The notes: a model not told the origin generated them from the sequence alone. DNA of 64,000 nt from DASTCZ01 sp035308165 (GCA_035308165.1 DATGHC010000044.1:45847-109846), one strand, 5' to 3'; shown: positions 15,122 through 25,415, counted from the first letter of the stretch. Translations and numbers: made by a program.

Positions 15122-17875
15122 TTATTCGTACCGCAGTGCCATCATCGGATCGATACGCATGGCGCGGTTCGCCGGAATGTAACTTGCCAGCGCACCAATC
15201 AAAAACATCAAACCCGTCGCCAGAATCAGGGCCAGTGGGTCCGCTGGAGTGATTCCGAAGAGCAAGCTCGAAATCAGCCTGCCCGCGGCGGCGATGGCCG
15301 GCAGTCCGATGGCCACGCCAATCAGCACCAGCAACAATGACTCGCGCAGGATCATCCACAGAACGGCGCTTCGTTGCGCGCCCAGCGCCATGCGAATGCC
15401 GATTTCATTGGTGCGCCCGGCGACCGAGTAAGCCATGATCCCGTAAATCCCGATGCACGATAGAACTATGGCCAGCCCGCCGAACACCCCGGAAAGCTTG
15501 GTGACCATGCGATCCACGGTCAAGGAGTCGTCCACAATTTCATTCATGGTCGAGATGTCCGGCGCCGGCAGATTCGGCGCGGATTGCTTGACTATTTCCC
15601 GGATGGACGCCGGCAAAGCGGCCGAATTCCCTGATTCATGGACAATCACGTAAGCTCCGCCCACATTGCCCACGGGATTGAAGAAGGGAACGTAAAACCG
15701 CCGCGAGGGTTTTTCGCGCATGGAGTGGTATTTCGCGTCCGCCGCAACTCCGACAACTACGAAGTCTTCGTTCCCCGCCGGGGTAATTACCGAGACGCGA
15801 GTGCCGAGAGGGTTTGAGCCGCCATAAAAATATTTCGCAAAGGTCTGATTGATTACGCCAACGCGCGGGCCATTTCCGTTATCCCCCCGGTCTATTTCAC
15901 GTCCCATAAGGATTGGAATGTCCGCGGATGAAAAATAGTTTGGGCCGATCTCGTCCGAATTTGAGCTATCACCGCCTTCTCCGGTCTTTGCCGCCCTTCC
16001 CTCAACGATGATCGGATCATTGGTATCCTGATTGGTCAGCAGGCCGTTCTCAGAAAGCGTGGCGCCGCGCACGCCGGGCAACGCGGCGATTCGATCGAGC
16101 ATATCTTTATAAAGCTGCATCATGGCCGGGCCTTTGTAGCCATAGACGGTTGGCGATACTCGAAACACCAGAAGATGGTCGCGGTCATAGCCAAGATTTA
16201 CTTCTGAAAGCTTTTGGAAACTGCGGACAAAAAGGCCTGCAGCAACCAGCAGAAGGAGAGATAGGGTGACTTGCACGACCACCAAGATCTTCCCCATTGG
16301 CATCCGGCTGCGGTGCCCTGCGCCGCCGATGACACTTCGCGAAGTCCCCTTGATGATTGTGCCGATGTCCGCCCTAGACGCACGTAAGGCCGGGACAAGT
16401 CCAAACAGCATTCCCGTGAGCATTGAAACGCCGAGTGTGAATGTGAGGACGGCTGCGTTTAGATGGACGTCCAGCGGGACGGGTGTCCGGCCTCCGGAGA
16501 CCAGCCGCAGAAGCGCAGAATCGGCCCATCGTGCAATCAGCAGCCCGAATGCTCCACCAATCCCCGCAAGAAGAATGCTTTCGGTAAGAACCTGCCGGAA
16601 TAGCCGGCCGGCGCCCGCGCCCATGGCAACTCGCACAGCGATTTCGCGTTGGCGGGAAGCGGCCCGCGCCAGCAATAGATTGGCGACGTTCGCGCAGGCA
16701 ATCAGCAACACCAATCCGACCACTCCCATAAGGATCTGCAGCGGCTTGCCAAACTTGGCTTGCAACGTGGAGGCTCCACGGCCGCCTGCGATCATCGCGA
16801 TGCGTTGGGTCATGAATGTCCGCTTCTGATCGGCGGACATGCCGGTCTCGGTCTGAGCCGTCAGATACTGCTGGAACAACAGGTTGATGCTCGAATTCGC
16901 TTGCGCCAGGGAAACACCCGGCTTCAGCCTGCCCATTACCTGCAGCCACTCTCGTTTCTGAAACGGATTGGTTTCCATTGAAAGATAGTCGCGGCCCGGT
17001 ATGGCCTCCGTCTGCATACTGAGCGGCAACCAAATATCGATTGCGTATCCAACAGTTTCACCCACGAAGCGCGCGGGCGTGACGCCGATCACATCGTAGG
17101 TAGTGTGGAGCAGGCGAATCTTCTTGCCGATGGCGGAGGGGTCGCCCCCGAACCGGCTTTGCCAAAATCCGTAGCTGATGACCGCGAGGGGATTGGCATC
17201 GCGCACGCGGTCCGCTTCCGTCGTGAATACGCGGCCGAGAATCGGATTTACGCCCAAGACTGAAAAATAGGAACCGCTTACCAGACCGATTTGAGCGCTC
17301 GAGTCAGAGGCACTTTCTCCGGAGGCAACCACGGAAACGTCTTGTTTCTGGATGTAGCTGTCGGCGGCGAGCATTCCATCAAAAACCTGGTTGCGTGCGC
17401 TTAGATCCTGAAATTCAGGATAGGTGAGCAGGTCGCGTTCACCATCGCCAAATCCGAGTTGCCGGCCGTGCATATCCGGATTGGTCAGCAGAACAAGCTG
17501 TTGCGGATCTCTGACCGGCAGATTGCTGAGCAGCACGGAATTAAGAATGGTGAAAATTGCCGTGTTGGCTCCGATACCCAGGGCCAAGGTGAGCACCGAG
17601 GCCGCGGTGAATCCCGGATTCTTGCGCAACACGCGGAGACCATAGCGTACGTCCATCAAGAAATTTTCGATGAAGGACCACCGCCAGACTTCCCTGCCGG
17701 ATTGTTCGAGCGAGGTTGCGTTGCCAAATTCGCGGAGCGCTGTTTCCGCTGCTTCTTTGCGAGACATTCCGCTCTTTATGAGCTCATCGGTCCGCTCCTC
17801 GAGGTGCGAACGAATATCGGTCGAGAGATCGTCGTAAACGCGGCGGCGCGAGAAGATTTGCATGATCCAGTTCAT
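15122..17875 (-). CDS. ADOP-type MacB/FtsX permease (first gene after PadR)
   Basis: The longest of the six (917 residues). Its ATG overlaps the PadR stop by four bases (ATGA), so the two are translationally coupled. Prefix domain (STDIRSHLEERTDELIKSG), first helix with LALGIGANTAIFTILN, two MacB-like periplasmic cores, mid FtsX signature EIAVRVAMGAGAGRLFRQVL, C-terminal NEIGIRMALGAQR and the end RIDPMMALRYE. The shared N-terminus W-I-M-Q-I-FSRRRVYDD groups it with the next two genes, and the three probably arose by tandem duplication and later divergence. Function inferred only from family: an envelope permease or mechanotransmitter without its own ATPase. Confidence 0.88.
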   Translation of the reverse strand: MNWIMQIFSRRRVYDDLSTDIRSHLEERTDELIKSGMSRKEAAETALREFGNATSLEQSGREVWRWSFIENFLMDVRYGLRVLRKNPGFTAASVLTLALGIGANTAIFTILNSVLLSNLPVRDPQQLVLLTNPDMHGRQLGFGDGERDLLTYPEFQDLSARNQVFDGMLAADSYIQKQDVSVVASGESASDSSAQIGLVSGSYFSVLGVNPILGRVFTTEADRVRDANPLAVISYGFWQSRFGGDPSAIGKKIRLLHTTYDVIGVTPARFVGETVGYAIDIWLPLSMQTEAIPGRDYLSMETNPFQKREWLQVMGRLKPGVSLAQANSSINLLFQQYLTAQTETGMSADQKRTFMTQRIAMIAGGRGASTLQAKFGKPLQILMGVVGLVLLIACANVANLLLARAASRQREIAVRVAMGAGAGRLFRQVLTESILLAGIGGAFGLLIARWADSALLRLVSGGRTPVPLDVHLNAAVLTFTLGVSMLTGMLFGLVPALRASRADIGTIIKGTSRSVIGGAGHRSRMPMGKILVVVQVTLSLLLLVAAGLFVRSFQKLSEVNLGYDRDHLLVFRVSPTVYGYKGPAMMQLYKDMLDRIAALPGVRGATLSENGLLTNQDTNDPIIVEGRAAKTGEGGDSSNSDEIGPNYFSSADIPILMGREIDRGDNGNGPRVGVINQTFAKYFYGGSNPLGTRVSVITPAGNEDFVVVGVAADAKYHSMREKPSRRFYVPFFNPVGNVGGAYVIVHESGNSAALPASIREIVKQSAPNLPAPDISTMNEIVDDSLTVDRMVTKLSGVFGGLAIVLSCIGIYGIMAYSVAGRTNEIGIRMALGAQRSAVLWMILRESLLLVLIGVAIGLPAIAAAGRLISSLLFGITPADPLALILATGLMFLIGALASYIPANRAMRIDPMMALRYE

Positions 17876-18213
17876 GACTTTGCCGGAGCGAGGACGCGCG
17901 TGATGCCCTCAAACATTTGCTCAAATCGAGAGACTTCGCGGGCGAGGTGCTTGGCACCCCTGGGCGTCAATTCATAAATCCGCACGCGGCGGTTGGTGGA
18001 AGAAACACCCCACTCCGCGCTCACCAAACCCTCTTTTAAGAGCCGTTGGAGAGCGGGATAGAGCGAACCCTCTTCAATTTTTAGCAATTCATTGGAGGTT
18101 CGCTTGATCTGCTGGACCAGCGCATAGCCGTGCAGGGGCTGACTGCGCAGTGTTTGCAGGATCATCATTTCCAGCGCGCCGGGGAAAAGGTCTCGTGGCT
18201 CTTGGGTTTTCAT
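17872..18213 (-). CDS. PadR-family transcriptional regulator
   Basis: A 113-residue PadR protein: DLFPGALEMMILQTLRSQ, LHGYALVQQIKR, EGSLYPALQRLLKEGLV, and a wing with NRRVRIYELTPRGAKHLARE. I start it at ATG 18213, with GAGGG seven to eight bases upstream. An in-frame codon at 18303 would lie upstream of the promoter described below and add 30 residues with no PadR similarity. It heads an operon with three ADOP permeases and overlaps the first by four bases. By family it should repress this operon, perhaps released through the permease prefix domains; that link is inference. Confidence 0.93.
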   Translation of the reverse strand: MKTQEPRDLFPGALEMMILQTLRSQPLHGYALVQQIKRTSNELLKIEEGSLYPALQRLLKEGLVSAEWGVSSTNRRVRIYELTPRGAKHLAREVSRFEQMFEGITRVLAPAKS

Positions 18214-18271
18214 GTGCCGCCCTCGTGGATGCGGATGCCTGGCCGAGAATATGTTGGTCAAGGCATAGAGT

Positions 18272-18300
18272 AATATAGGGTCAGGAGGTTTCCGTGTCAA
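18272..18300 (-). promoter_or_regulatory. Strong sigma-70 promoter of the padR-triple ADOP operon
   Basis: Minus strand: perfect TTGACA (18300-18295), 17-base spacer, TATATT (18277-18272). This is the best promoter match in the window. The transcript should begin near 18265, giving a leader of about 50 bases before the ATG at 18213. Confidence 0.75.
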
Positions 18301-18362
18301 CAAGAATCTGCTGCTGGTCTAGCCGCCCCGGGGAAACAAACAGGCGGAGAGGAGAAGGAGCT

Positions 18363-19208
18363 TCAACTGAATAACATTCCCGCATAACCCACGACTTCGT
18401 CGCGGTCGCCAAGAAGATCGGCCGAAGTTGCATAGCGGACGAGCTCTGCGCGCGTGACGCCCAGATCGTGCAGAGCAGTCAGCGCGGCGACGGCGGGGCC
18501 ACAGCCGCACATGGTGATGCGCTCGCGTCTCACTGTTTCGTGCAAGCCGCGGGGATCGAGCGCGAGAAGTTGATCGATGGCGAGGCCGTCTTTCACGTGC
18601 GTCACTTCTTCGGATTCATAGTGATTCATGTCGGTGCTGACGATGAGGAGTACAGGTTCGCTCGAAGCGGAAATAACTTTGGCCAGGGCATGGCCGAGTT
18701 CGGTGAGCACACGGAAATCAAGGGTCCCGATCGCGATGGGGACGAATCGAAATTCCCCGGTGAGCACTTGAAGAAACGGCAATTGCACTTCGAGGGAGTG
18801 TTCGTTGCGGTGCGCGACATGGTCCTCGACTAATAATGGACAGGTGGCTAAAAGCGAGCGCGCCATGTCGGAATCAATTTGCACAAGGCCGAGCGGAGTC
18901 TGCCAGCCACCCTCTGCGTTGATGGCAAGATCCGAGCCGCGCGGGCGATGCCGCGGGCCGATGATAATGATGCGACGCGGGAGCGCGATCCGCGCGTAAA
19001 CGGCGCCAGCCACTGCTCCCGAAAAAACATACCCCGCATGAGGGACCATGCATGCCAACGCCACGCTTGCTGTAGAAACTCCAGGGGCCGCGGCTTTAGG
19101 TAGCCCTTCAACAACTGCCGCAGCGCCGACAAATTGCTGCACTCGTTCGCGTAGTTCTTGCGGGTAGGCGGGGTAAAACCGGCCGGCGACAGCTGGCTGA
19201 CGAATCAT
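18363..19208 (-). CDS. MEMO1-family protein (AmmeMemoRadiSam protein B type)
   Basis: A 281-residue protein of the MEMO family, a dioxygenase-like metal-binding fold. Candidate metal-site residues are His57 (VPHAGY), His87 (GPRHR), the DMNH segment (193-196) and Cys236 (MCGCGP), with EHSLEVQLPFL in the usual place. In many bacteria this protein is encoded next to an AMMECR1-domain protein and a radical-SAM enzyme (the AmmeMemoRadiSam set). Neither is present here, so it stands alone. The usual GPNH reads GPRH. Its biochemical role is not established even in well-studied relatives. It precedes, on the same strand, nothing it clearly cooperates with. Confidence 0.88.
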   Translation of the reverse strand: MIRQPAVAGRFYPAYPQELRERVQQFVGAAAVVEGLPKAAAPGVSTASVALACMVPHAGYVFSGAVAGAVYARIALPRRIIIIGPRHRPRGSDLAINAEGGWQTPLGLVQIDSDMARSLLATCPLLVEDHVAHRNEHSLEVQLPFLQVLTGEFRFVPIAIGTLDFRVLTELGHALAKVISASSEPVLLIVSTDMNHYESEEVTHVKDGLAIDQLLALDPRGLHETVRRERITMCGCGPAVAALTALHDLGVTRAELVRYATSADLLGDRDEVVGYAGMLFS

Positions 19209-19238
19209 GTGTGGATTATGAACGACGACGCGGCGAAA

Positions 19239-19619
19239 TTAGAAGTGGTGAGGCTTGGATGGCTTGCCGTGCATGCGTTGGGCAATATCGCTCCCAGGAG
19301 CGTGTTCCACGGTAACTTTATCGCCGTACTGGAAGCCGCCCTTGGTCAGGATCTTCACCATTTGGTCGCGCACTTGGGGAGAATAACCGAACGATTGCGA
19401 TTGTTGGGGATTGTTCGGATTTCGGAGAATTATCGTGCCAGAATTGACGGAGATTACCGTTCCTTTATACTTCAGCAATTTCGTGGAGGGCTTCGGGGAC
19501 TTGACGACCACAGGTTGTGACATCTGAACCTGCGCCTCTGCGGGGCGAGACGCAAGCGACACGGCGGCAACCAGCAGCACGCCCGCCAGCAACACCCGCG
19601 AATTAAGCTTCATCTTCAA
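19239..19619 (-). CDS. Small exported protein of unknown function
   Basis: A 126-residue product with a signal peptide (about residues 1-29, cleavage near AEAQ). The mature part has a short beta-rich section, KYKGTVISVNSGTIILRNPN, that resembles small OB/SH3-like envelope domains, and a basic histidine-ending tail. Its start overlaps the end of the upstream gene by 17 bases, so it is translated from the same message. No function recognised. Confidence 0.7.
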   Translation of the reverse strand: MKMKLNSRVLLAGVLLVAAVSLASRPAEAQVQMSQPVVVKSPKPSTKLLKYKGTVISVNSGTIILRNPNNPQQSQSFGYSPQVRDQMVKILTKGGFQYGDKVTVEHAPGSDIAQRMHGKPSKPHHF

Positions 19620-19941
19620 GGGAGATTTTCAGCGATTTCAGGAAGCGAACATCCTGCGGCGTCAAATCAAATTTCGGCGCGGGAGCTTCCTCCTCCAACG
19701 CTTCGGAGTCAACCTGGATATGCAGCGACTCCAGGAAGCGGCGATCCTGGCGCGTGAGCCGAGCGGCATCGCCATCGCGCTTGGCGAGTCCGATGGTCGC
19801 GTCGAGCTTCAGCACAATGTCGTATCCAGCCGAACGGACGTTGGCGATGGCGCCGGTGATGCGGCCGGAATCCGCCACGGTATCGTTGATCGCGTGCCCA
19901 AGTTCGCGGAGCAACTGCCGTAGATGATCGTCGAGTTGCAA
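19603..19941 (-). CDS. Small protein with a duplicated LTxQDxRFLxSL motif
   Basis: A 112-residue soluble protein starting at TTG (19941), chosen because GGAGG lies seven bases upstream. The first ~60 residues look helical. The C-terminal half has two copies of one motif: LTRQDRRFLESLHIQVDSE (about 62-80) and LTPQDVRFLKSLKISLEDE (about 93-111). It overlaps the small exported protein downstream by 17 bases. No family recognised; the motif may be a peptide-binding or oligomerisation element. Confidence 0.68.
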   Translation of the reverse strand: MQLDDHLRQLLRELGHAINDTVADSGRITGAIANVRSAGYDIVLKLDATIGLAKRDGDAARLTRQDRRFLESLHIQVDSEALEEEAPAPKFDLTPQDVRFLKSLKISLEDEA

Positions 19942-20094
19942 GCTCGCCTCCTTCTAGGACCCCACTCATGAAATTGTAGGGCCGCGCGCCGCGCCTGACA
20001 AGCCTGGATGTGGTGTAGCTGTTGTCTAACCTGCCAGCGCCGTGTGGCCAGGGGTGCTGTCGCATCGAATCGCCGGCTATATTACAATTCGTTG

Positions 20095-20376
20095 GTGAGC
20101 GTTGCGTCCATTTCCCGGCAGTCACCGGCGCAATCAGCGCGGCAACCCGCGCGGCCGCGCGGATTTTTCCGCACTTTGTGGCGGGCGATCCGGCAGTTGT
20201 TTCACGAAACTACGGGCGCGCTGTTCGCAATACTGGCTGTGGGAGCGATAAGCTCGGCGGTGCGGGCGTGGGAGAACGGCACTGCCAAATGGATCGTGGC
20301 GCTGCCTCTGGCTTACGCGATGTGGATGGGGTATTTCTCAGTGACATCATTTCGCAGCGCGCGGCGCGTTCAGTAA
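20095..20376 (+). CDS. Small membrane protein upstream of the mutase
   Basis: A 93-residue product if started at GTG 20095. The N-terminal third is basic and proline-containing, and the rest has one or two hydrophobic segments (LFAILAVGAISSAVRAW and WIVALPLAYAMWMGYFSV). The upstream in-frame extension to 20008 is Cys/Arg-rich and unlike protein. A TATATT -10-like box (20078-20083) lies 11 bases before the GTG and no Shine-Dalgarno sequence is seen, so the message may be nearly leaderless. It precedes the methylmalonyl-CoA mutase gene by 44 bases. Role unknown. Confidence 0.55.
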   Translation: MSVASISRQSPAQSARQPARPRGFFRTLWRAIRQLFHETTGALFAILAVGAISSAVRAWENGTAKWIVALPLAYAMWMGYFSVTSFRSARRVQ

Positions 20377-20420
20377 CTCGTGCGCCTGTCCAGTTGTGCG
20401 ATCCTCATGCTTCGACCCCT

Positions 20421-22064
<1,644 letters not shown>

Positions 22065-22195
22065 TTCCCGCGTATTGATGGCCAGGGCCGATGGAATGTT
22101 GGCCCGCCAATCACCACGGTTTCCGCGTCAATGCACGGATCAGGCTTCCGGCCCGGATTTTGCGACTGGCGCCACCCACAAAGGAGAATCTTAAA

Positions 22196-22807
22196 ATGAA
22201 AAAGTTTCTATGTAGTGTTTTGCTGTGCGGCATGGCCGCTCTTCCGGCGATTTCGCAGGGAGGGGGAGCAGCGCAGACCCCTCCACCCGCAACTCCAACG
22301 GACCCACTGGCAACTTTCGTGAAGGGATCCTTCAAACAAATCAGCACCAACTTGATTGGGTCGGCCGAGCAAATGCCCGAAGAGAACTTTTCCATGAAGC
22401 TGGGGACAACTCCGGAAGTGCGTACTTTTGCCGCGATGATCGGACACGTGATCAACGCCAATTATTTCTTTTGCTCTCAGGCAAAAGGTGAAGCGGCGCC
22501 CAAAACTCCCGACTATGAACGCGATGCAACGGCACAGTCCAAAGATTCTCTGGTGAAAGGAATGCATGCAGCCATAGATTACTGCGCCAGTGCATACGAC
22601 TCTTTGACCGACGCCACGGCAATGCAGATGGTGACCACACAGGGTCCCAATGGTCCAGGCCGGCCGCAACTTCGTGTGGCGATTTTGATCCGAAATGTCG
22701 GCCACAACAATGAGGAATACGGCAACCTGGTTGGTTATTTCCGGACAAAGAATCTGGTGCCCCCCTCCACGGCAGCTGCCGCAAGTGGCGGACGCCGGGG
22801 CAATTAG
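22196..22807 (+). CDS. Exported DinB-like protein
   Basis: The product is 203 residues from ATG 22196, with AAGGAG six bases upstream. It has a signal peptide (MKKFLCSVLLCGMAALPAIS) and then a DinB/YfiT-type four-helix bundle: MIGHVINANYFF with a His in the usual first metal position, and GHNNEEYGNLVGYFRTKNLV, which matches the third-His helix and the VPPS end common in DinB-like proteins. These proteins bind a divalent metal and often act as thiol-dependent transferases, but most are uncharacterised. The signal peptide puts this one outside the cytoplasm. A strong hairpin follows the stop. Confidence 0.82.
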   Translation: MKKFLCSVLLCGMAALPAISQGGGAAQTPPPATPTDPLATFVKGSFKQISTNLIGSAEQMPEENFSMKLGTTPEVRTFAAMIGHVINANYFFCSQAKGEAAPKTPDYERDATAQSKDSLVKGMHAAIDYCASAYDSLTDATAMQMVTTQGPNGPGRPQLRVAILIRNVGHNNEEYGNLVGYFRTKNLVPPSTAAAASGGRRGN

Positions 22808-22828
22808 TTGAGCTGGGTTCTCTCCAAT

Positions 22829-22856
22829 GCGCGGCGAGCATTCATGCTCGCCGCGC
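22829..22856 (+). terminator. Perfect 13-bp hairpin after the DinB-like gene
   Basis: GCGCGGCGAGCAT (22829-22841) and its exact complement ATGCTCGCCGCGC (22844-22856), two-base loop, followed by AAGATTTG. It lies 21 bases past the stop. The T tract is poor, so termination efficiency is uncertain. It covers an upstream ATG (22827) of the next gene, arguing against that start. Confidence 0.55.
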
Positions 22857-22871
22857 AAGATTTGTCTCACC

Positions 22872-23636
22872 ATGCCGCCAGCTAAATCTTCCGAAGTGAA
22901 ATTCCCCTGGATGAAACGGGTTCGCACCGCCGCGGACGCCGTCAAATTCCTGAACCACGTTGGCTCCTGCGTGCTCTTCCCTGTGAAAGGCGTCGCGTTG
23001 CCTTCGCTCTACTACGCAGCGGCGCGGCGGCCGGCTCTGACCTGGGACCGTTATTGCATCCTCATTTGGAAATGGAAGGATGAGTTGCCGCGGCGCAAGC
23101 GCGCCTTCTATGCGAAATACTTCAAGGGACGAGGAAGCTTCATTTCGCCGGAGATGCTGCCTTATTTTCTGGCCATGGAGGAAAGCACAGCGACAGTGGA
23201 CGATTTCGACCGATATTACCAACAAGGACGCATCACGCAAGATGGCCGCGCGATATGGGCAACGCTCGCGGCCAACGGCCCGATGGCCACGCTTGAGTTG
23301 CGTCACGCCATCAATATGGAAACGAAAACGGGCAATATGCGATTCAAGAAAGCGATGCTGGAATTACAGCGGCGGCTTTTGGTCGTGCATTTTGGCGCGG
23401 AACAGGAAACTGCTGCCTGGGCTTCTGGGCGATTCGAGCTGACTGCGAGGGCATTCCCAAAACAAGTCGCCGCTGCCCGGGCCATTTCACCTGCGCGTGC
23501 GCGCGAGGCAATCGCATCCAGATACATTGCCCTCTACCACGATGCTACGCCGTTGCTGCTTGCGCGATTGTTTGGATGGTCTAAGTCAGACGCGATTTCG
23601 GCGTTGAATTCATGCCGGACTGGATTGCAAGCTTGA
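22872..23636 (+). CDS. AlkZ-related winged-helix protein
   Basis: A 254-residue protein I assign to the AlkZ/YcaQ-related winged-helix group. The pattern of an N-terminal FLNHVGSCVLFPVKGVALPS segment, a W-K-W-KDELPRRKRAFYAKYF block, SPEMLPYFLAMEES, and a winged-helix section NGPMATLELRHAINM followed by FKKAMLELQRRLLVV recurs in that group. AlkZ proteins are DNA glycosylases that unhook interstrand crosslinks, but these shorter relatives are not shown to be enzymes. I start at ATG 22872, because the ATG at 22827 lies in the preceding hairpin. It converges with the downstream minus-strand gene with only a few bases between. The family call is from memory of the pattern. Confidence 0.6.
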   Translation: MPPAKSSEVKFPWMKRVRTAADAVKFLNHVGSCVLFPVKGVALPSLYYAAARRPALTWDRYCILIWKWKDELPRRKRAFYAKYFKGRGSFISPEMLPYFLAMEESTATVDDFDRYYQQGRITQDGRAIWATLAANGPMATLELRHAINMETKTGNMRFKKAMLELQRRLLVVHFGAEQETAAWASGRFELTARAFPKQVAAARAISPARAREAIASRYIALYHDATPLLLARLFGWSKSDAISALNSCRTGLQA

Positions 23637-23641
23637 AACAC

Positions 23642-24331
23642 TCATTGGCCTGCAAGTCTTGCTTCGCCCAATCGCACCGGCCGAATGAACGGAACCGCTC
23701 CCAGGAACAACGCTGCCCCGGGAATCACAATCCAATTCAGTATTGCCACTCCAAAAGCGAAGAACAATTGCCGCGGAGGCGTTGGGTGATGGCTAAAGAT
23801 GGTAACTGTCAGGCCGAAAAGAAAGAGCCCAACAAATACAAGGCTTGGAAACAGAGCAGCAACGAGGCGCGCCGGGCGCCTGCCGTCGGCTCGCCGCGAC
23901 AAGTAAGCCGCCAAGGCACCGATGACGGGCAACATCACCAGCCAGGGGAGGTAGATCTCCAGTCCGGCGCTTGCCACTTTCGACCCCGCATAAAGAACCC
24001 TGGGTTCGATTCCCGCCATCACCAAAAGCATTCGAGAGCCCATGGCGGCCAGCGAACATACCAGTCCGGGGACCCAGATACTTTTTGTCCGATGATTCAC
24101 AAGATCCTCCTGTCGTCTAGCTTGATGAATTCTTCGAGCCAGTACGCGCCAATTGTCCACCTCGTCGAGCGTGCGCCGGATAGCTTCAGATTCGTCCAAC
24201 CCTGAGGCGCGCTCCAGTTCAAAACGATCTTCAAGATGTGCGGCTAACTCGACAACGATTTCATTTTGTTGCGCAGAGGTCAGCCAACACCCGCTCAATC
24301 GCTCGAGAACCAACTTCTGCCAATCAGGCAT
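23642..24331 (-). CDS. Membrane protein with PadR-associated prefix domain (second paralogue)
   Basis: A 229-residue product. The N-terminal ~75 residues form a charged helical domain (NEIVVELAAHLEDRFELERA, then SEAIRRTLDEVDNWRVLARR) that resembles the prefix of ADOP permeases and the HAAS-type domains that accompany PadR regulators. About four membrane helices follow (for example LEIYLPWLVMLPVIGALAAY and LFPSLVFVGLFLFGLTVTIF). It is paralogous to the gene just upstream. Together with the PadR gene they make a three-gene operon. It may act as a membrane sensor or sequestering partner for PadR; that is inference. Confidence 0.75.
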   Translation of the reverse strand: MPDWQKLVLERLSGCWLTSAQQNEIVVELAAHLEDRFELERASGLDESEAIRRTLDEVDNWRVLARRIHQARRQEDLVNHRTKSIWVPGLVCSLAAMGSRMLLVMAGIEPRVLYAGSKVASAGLEIYLPWLVMLPVIGALAAYLSRRADGRRPARLVAALFPSLVFVGLFLFGLTVTIFSHHPTPPRQLFFAFGVAILNWIVIPGAALFLGAVPFIRPVRLGEARLAGQ

Positions 24332-24400
24332 GGGTCAGACCCTCCTGTGAGATCAAAGTGCAGAAGAAAGAATGACTCTCACGGCGCGGCGACCGAAGCA

Positions 24401-25078
24401 TCACTGAGCATGCCCCTGTTCACGAATTTGCGAATTGCGCAGGAAGGGGAGCGCTCCGAGCAGCAAGCACGCGCAAGGAATCAAGATCCAGTTGAAGACC
24501 ATTAGGGCAAAGGCGACAGGCAAGACGCCCCACGTCAAATGATGCCCCAAGACTCCTGCCACAATGATCGCGGGACAGAAAAGACTCAAGATAACGAACG
24601 CGGGAAACGAAGCGGCCGCTAGGCGTACTTTCAAATCTCCGGCGGCACTCCGGGATAGATAAGCTCCCAGTGCGCCGACAGCGGACAACACCACCAGCAA
24701 GCGCATATACATCTGCACGAATGCCAATGACCCATACATAAAGATTCTCGGCTGGAGATTGATCATGGTAATGATCGTCAGCGCCCCCATTGTCGCGGTC
24801 AGGCTCGCAAGCCCGGGAAGCCACAATGCTCTTGTTCGATAGTTCATTTGTCCCTCCTGCTGTTTTGAGCGTCGAATCCTGTGTGAGAGTTGGTGCCAAT
24901 CGGCTACTTCTTTGAGCGCGAGCTCACAGGCGCCGGAATCATCCAGCCCGCGCGCGAGCCCCTCCTCAAATCGATCTTCCATGTGAGCGGCCAATTCGCG
25001 CACAGTCTCCTGATGCTGTGTCGGCGGAAGGCCGAGCCCAATGAGCTTCTCGTTTACCATCGCCGGCCAATCACGCAC
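24401..25078 (-). CDS. Membrane protein with PadR-associated prefix domain (first paralogue)
   Basis: A 225-residue paralogue of the next gene with the same plan: helical prefix domain (QETVRELAAHMEDRFEEGLA, GACELALKEVADWHQLSHRI), then four membrane helices beginning ALWLPGLASLTATMGALTII. It starts at GTG 25078 and overlaps the PadR gene by eight bases (GTGCGTGA), so PadR and this protein are translationally coupled. There is no permease, periplasmic core or enzyme domain, which makes it a minimal version of the prefix-plus-membrane architecture of the ADOP proteins. Function unknown. Confidence 0.75.
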   Translation of the reverse strand: MRDWPAMVNEKLIGLGLPPTQHQETVRELAAHMEDRFEEGLARGLDDSGACELALKEVADWHQLSHRIRRSKQQEGQMNYRTRALWLPGLASLTATMGALTIITMINLQPRIFMYGSLAFVQMYMRLLVVLSAVGALGAYLSRSAAGDLKVRLAAASFPAFVILSLFCPAIIVAGVLGHHLTWGVLPVAFALMVFNWILIPCACLLLGALPFLRNSQIREQGHAQ

Positions 25079-25412
25079 GGGTCACCCCCGCGAGCAGGTC
25101 CAGGGCGCGGAAAAAGGAGTGCCACTCACGGCGCAGCGGCGCGAGCTTCTTTTTCCCCGCGGGCGTCAGGCAGTAATAGCGGCGATCTCGCCCGGCGCGA
25201 TTGGCTTCCCATCGGCCCTTGATCCATTCGCGCCTTTCGAGTTCGTAGAGCATGGGATAGAGAGATGCGAGATTGAATTTAAGAGCGCCGCCGGAATCCT
25301 CTTCAATGCGTTTGGCGATTTCAAAGCCATAGAGCGGCTGCTTGTCGAGCAGCGAAAGAATCGCCAGTTCGGCGCTTCCCCGGGCTATTTTCGATCGAAC
25401 GCGTTTCACCAT
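25071..25412 (-). CDS. PadR-family transcriptional regulator
   Basis: A 113-residue PadR protein: ARGSAELAILSLLDKQPLYG, FEIAKRIEEDSG, FNLASLYPMLYELERREWI, and a wing with GRDRRYYCLTPAGKKKL. I start it at ATG 25412. The in-frame codon at 25481 would put a perfect operator-like palindrome inside the coding sequence. It heads the operon with two prefix-domain membrane proteins. The palindrome three bases upstream of the ATG also contains a TATATT -10 box, so the message is probably leaderless and repressed by its own product. Confidence 0.9.
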   Translation of the reverse strand: MVKRVRSKIARGSAELAILSLLDKQPLYGFEIAKRIEEDSGGALKFNLASLYPMLYELERREWIKGRWEANRAGRDRRYYCLTPAGKKKLAPLRREWHSFFRALDLLAGVTRA

Positions 25413-25415
25413 GAT

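Noticed and set aside
18214..18303. 30-codon N-terminal extension of the PadR gene
   Set aside because: It would start upstream of a perfect TTGACA/TATATT promoter and matches no PadR.
24000..24020. GGGTTCGATTCCCGCC-like string resembling a tRNA T-arm
   Set aside because: No acceptor, D or anticodon arm fits around it, and it lies inside the coding frame of the membrane protein at 23642-24331.
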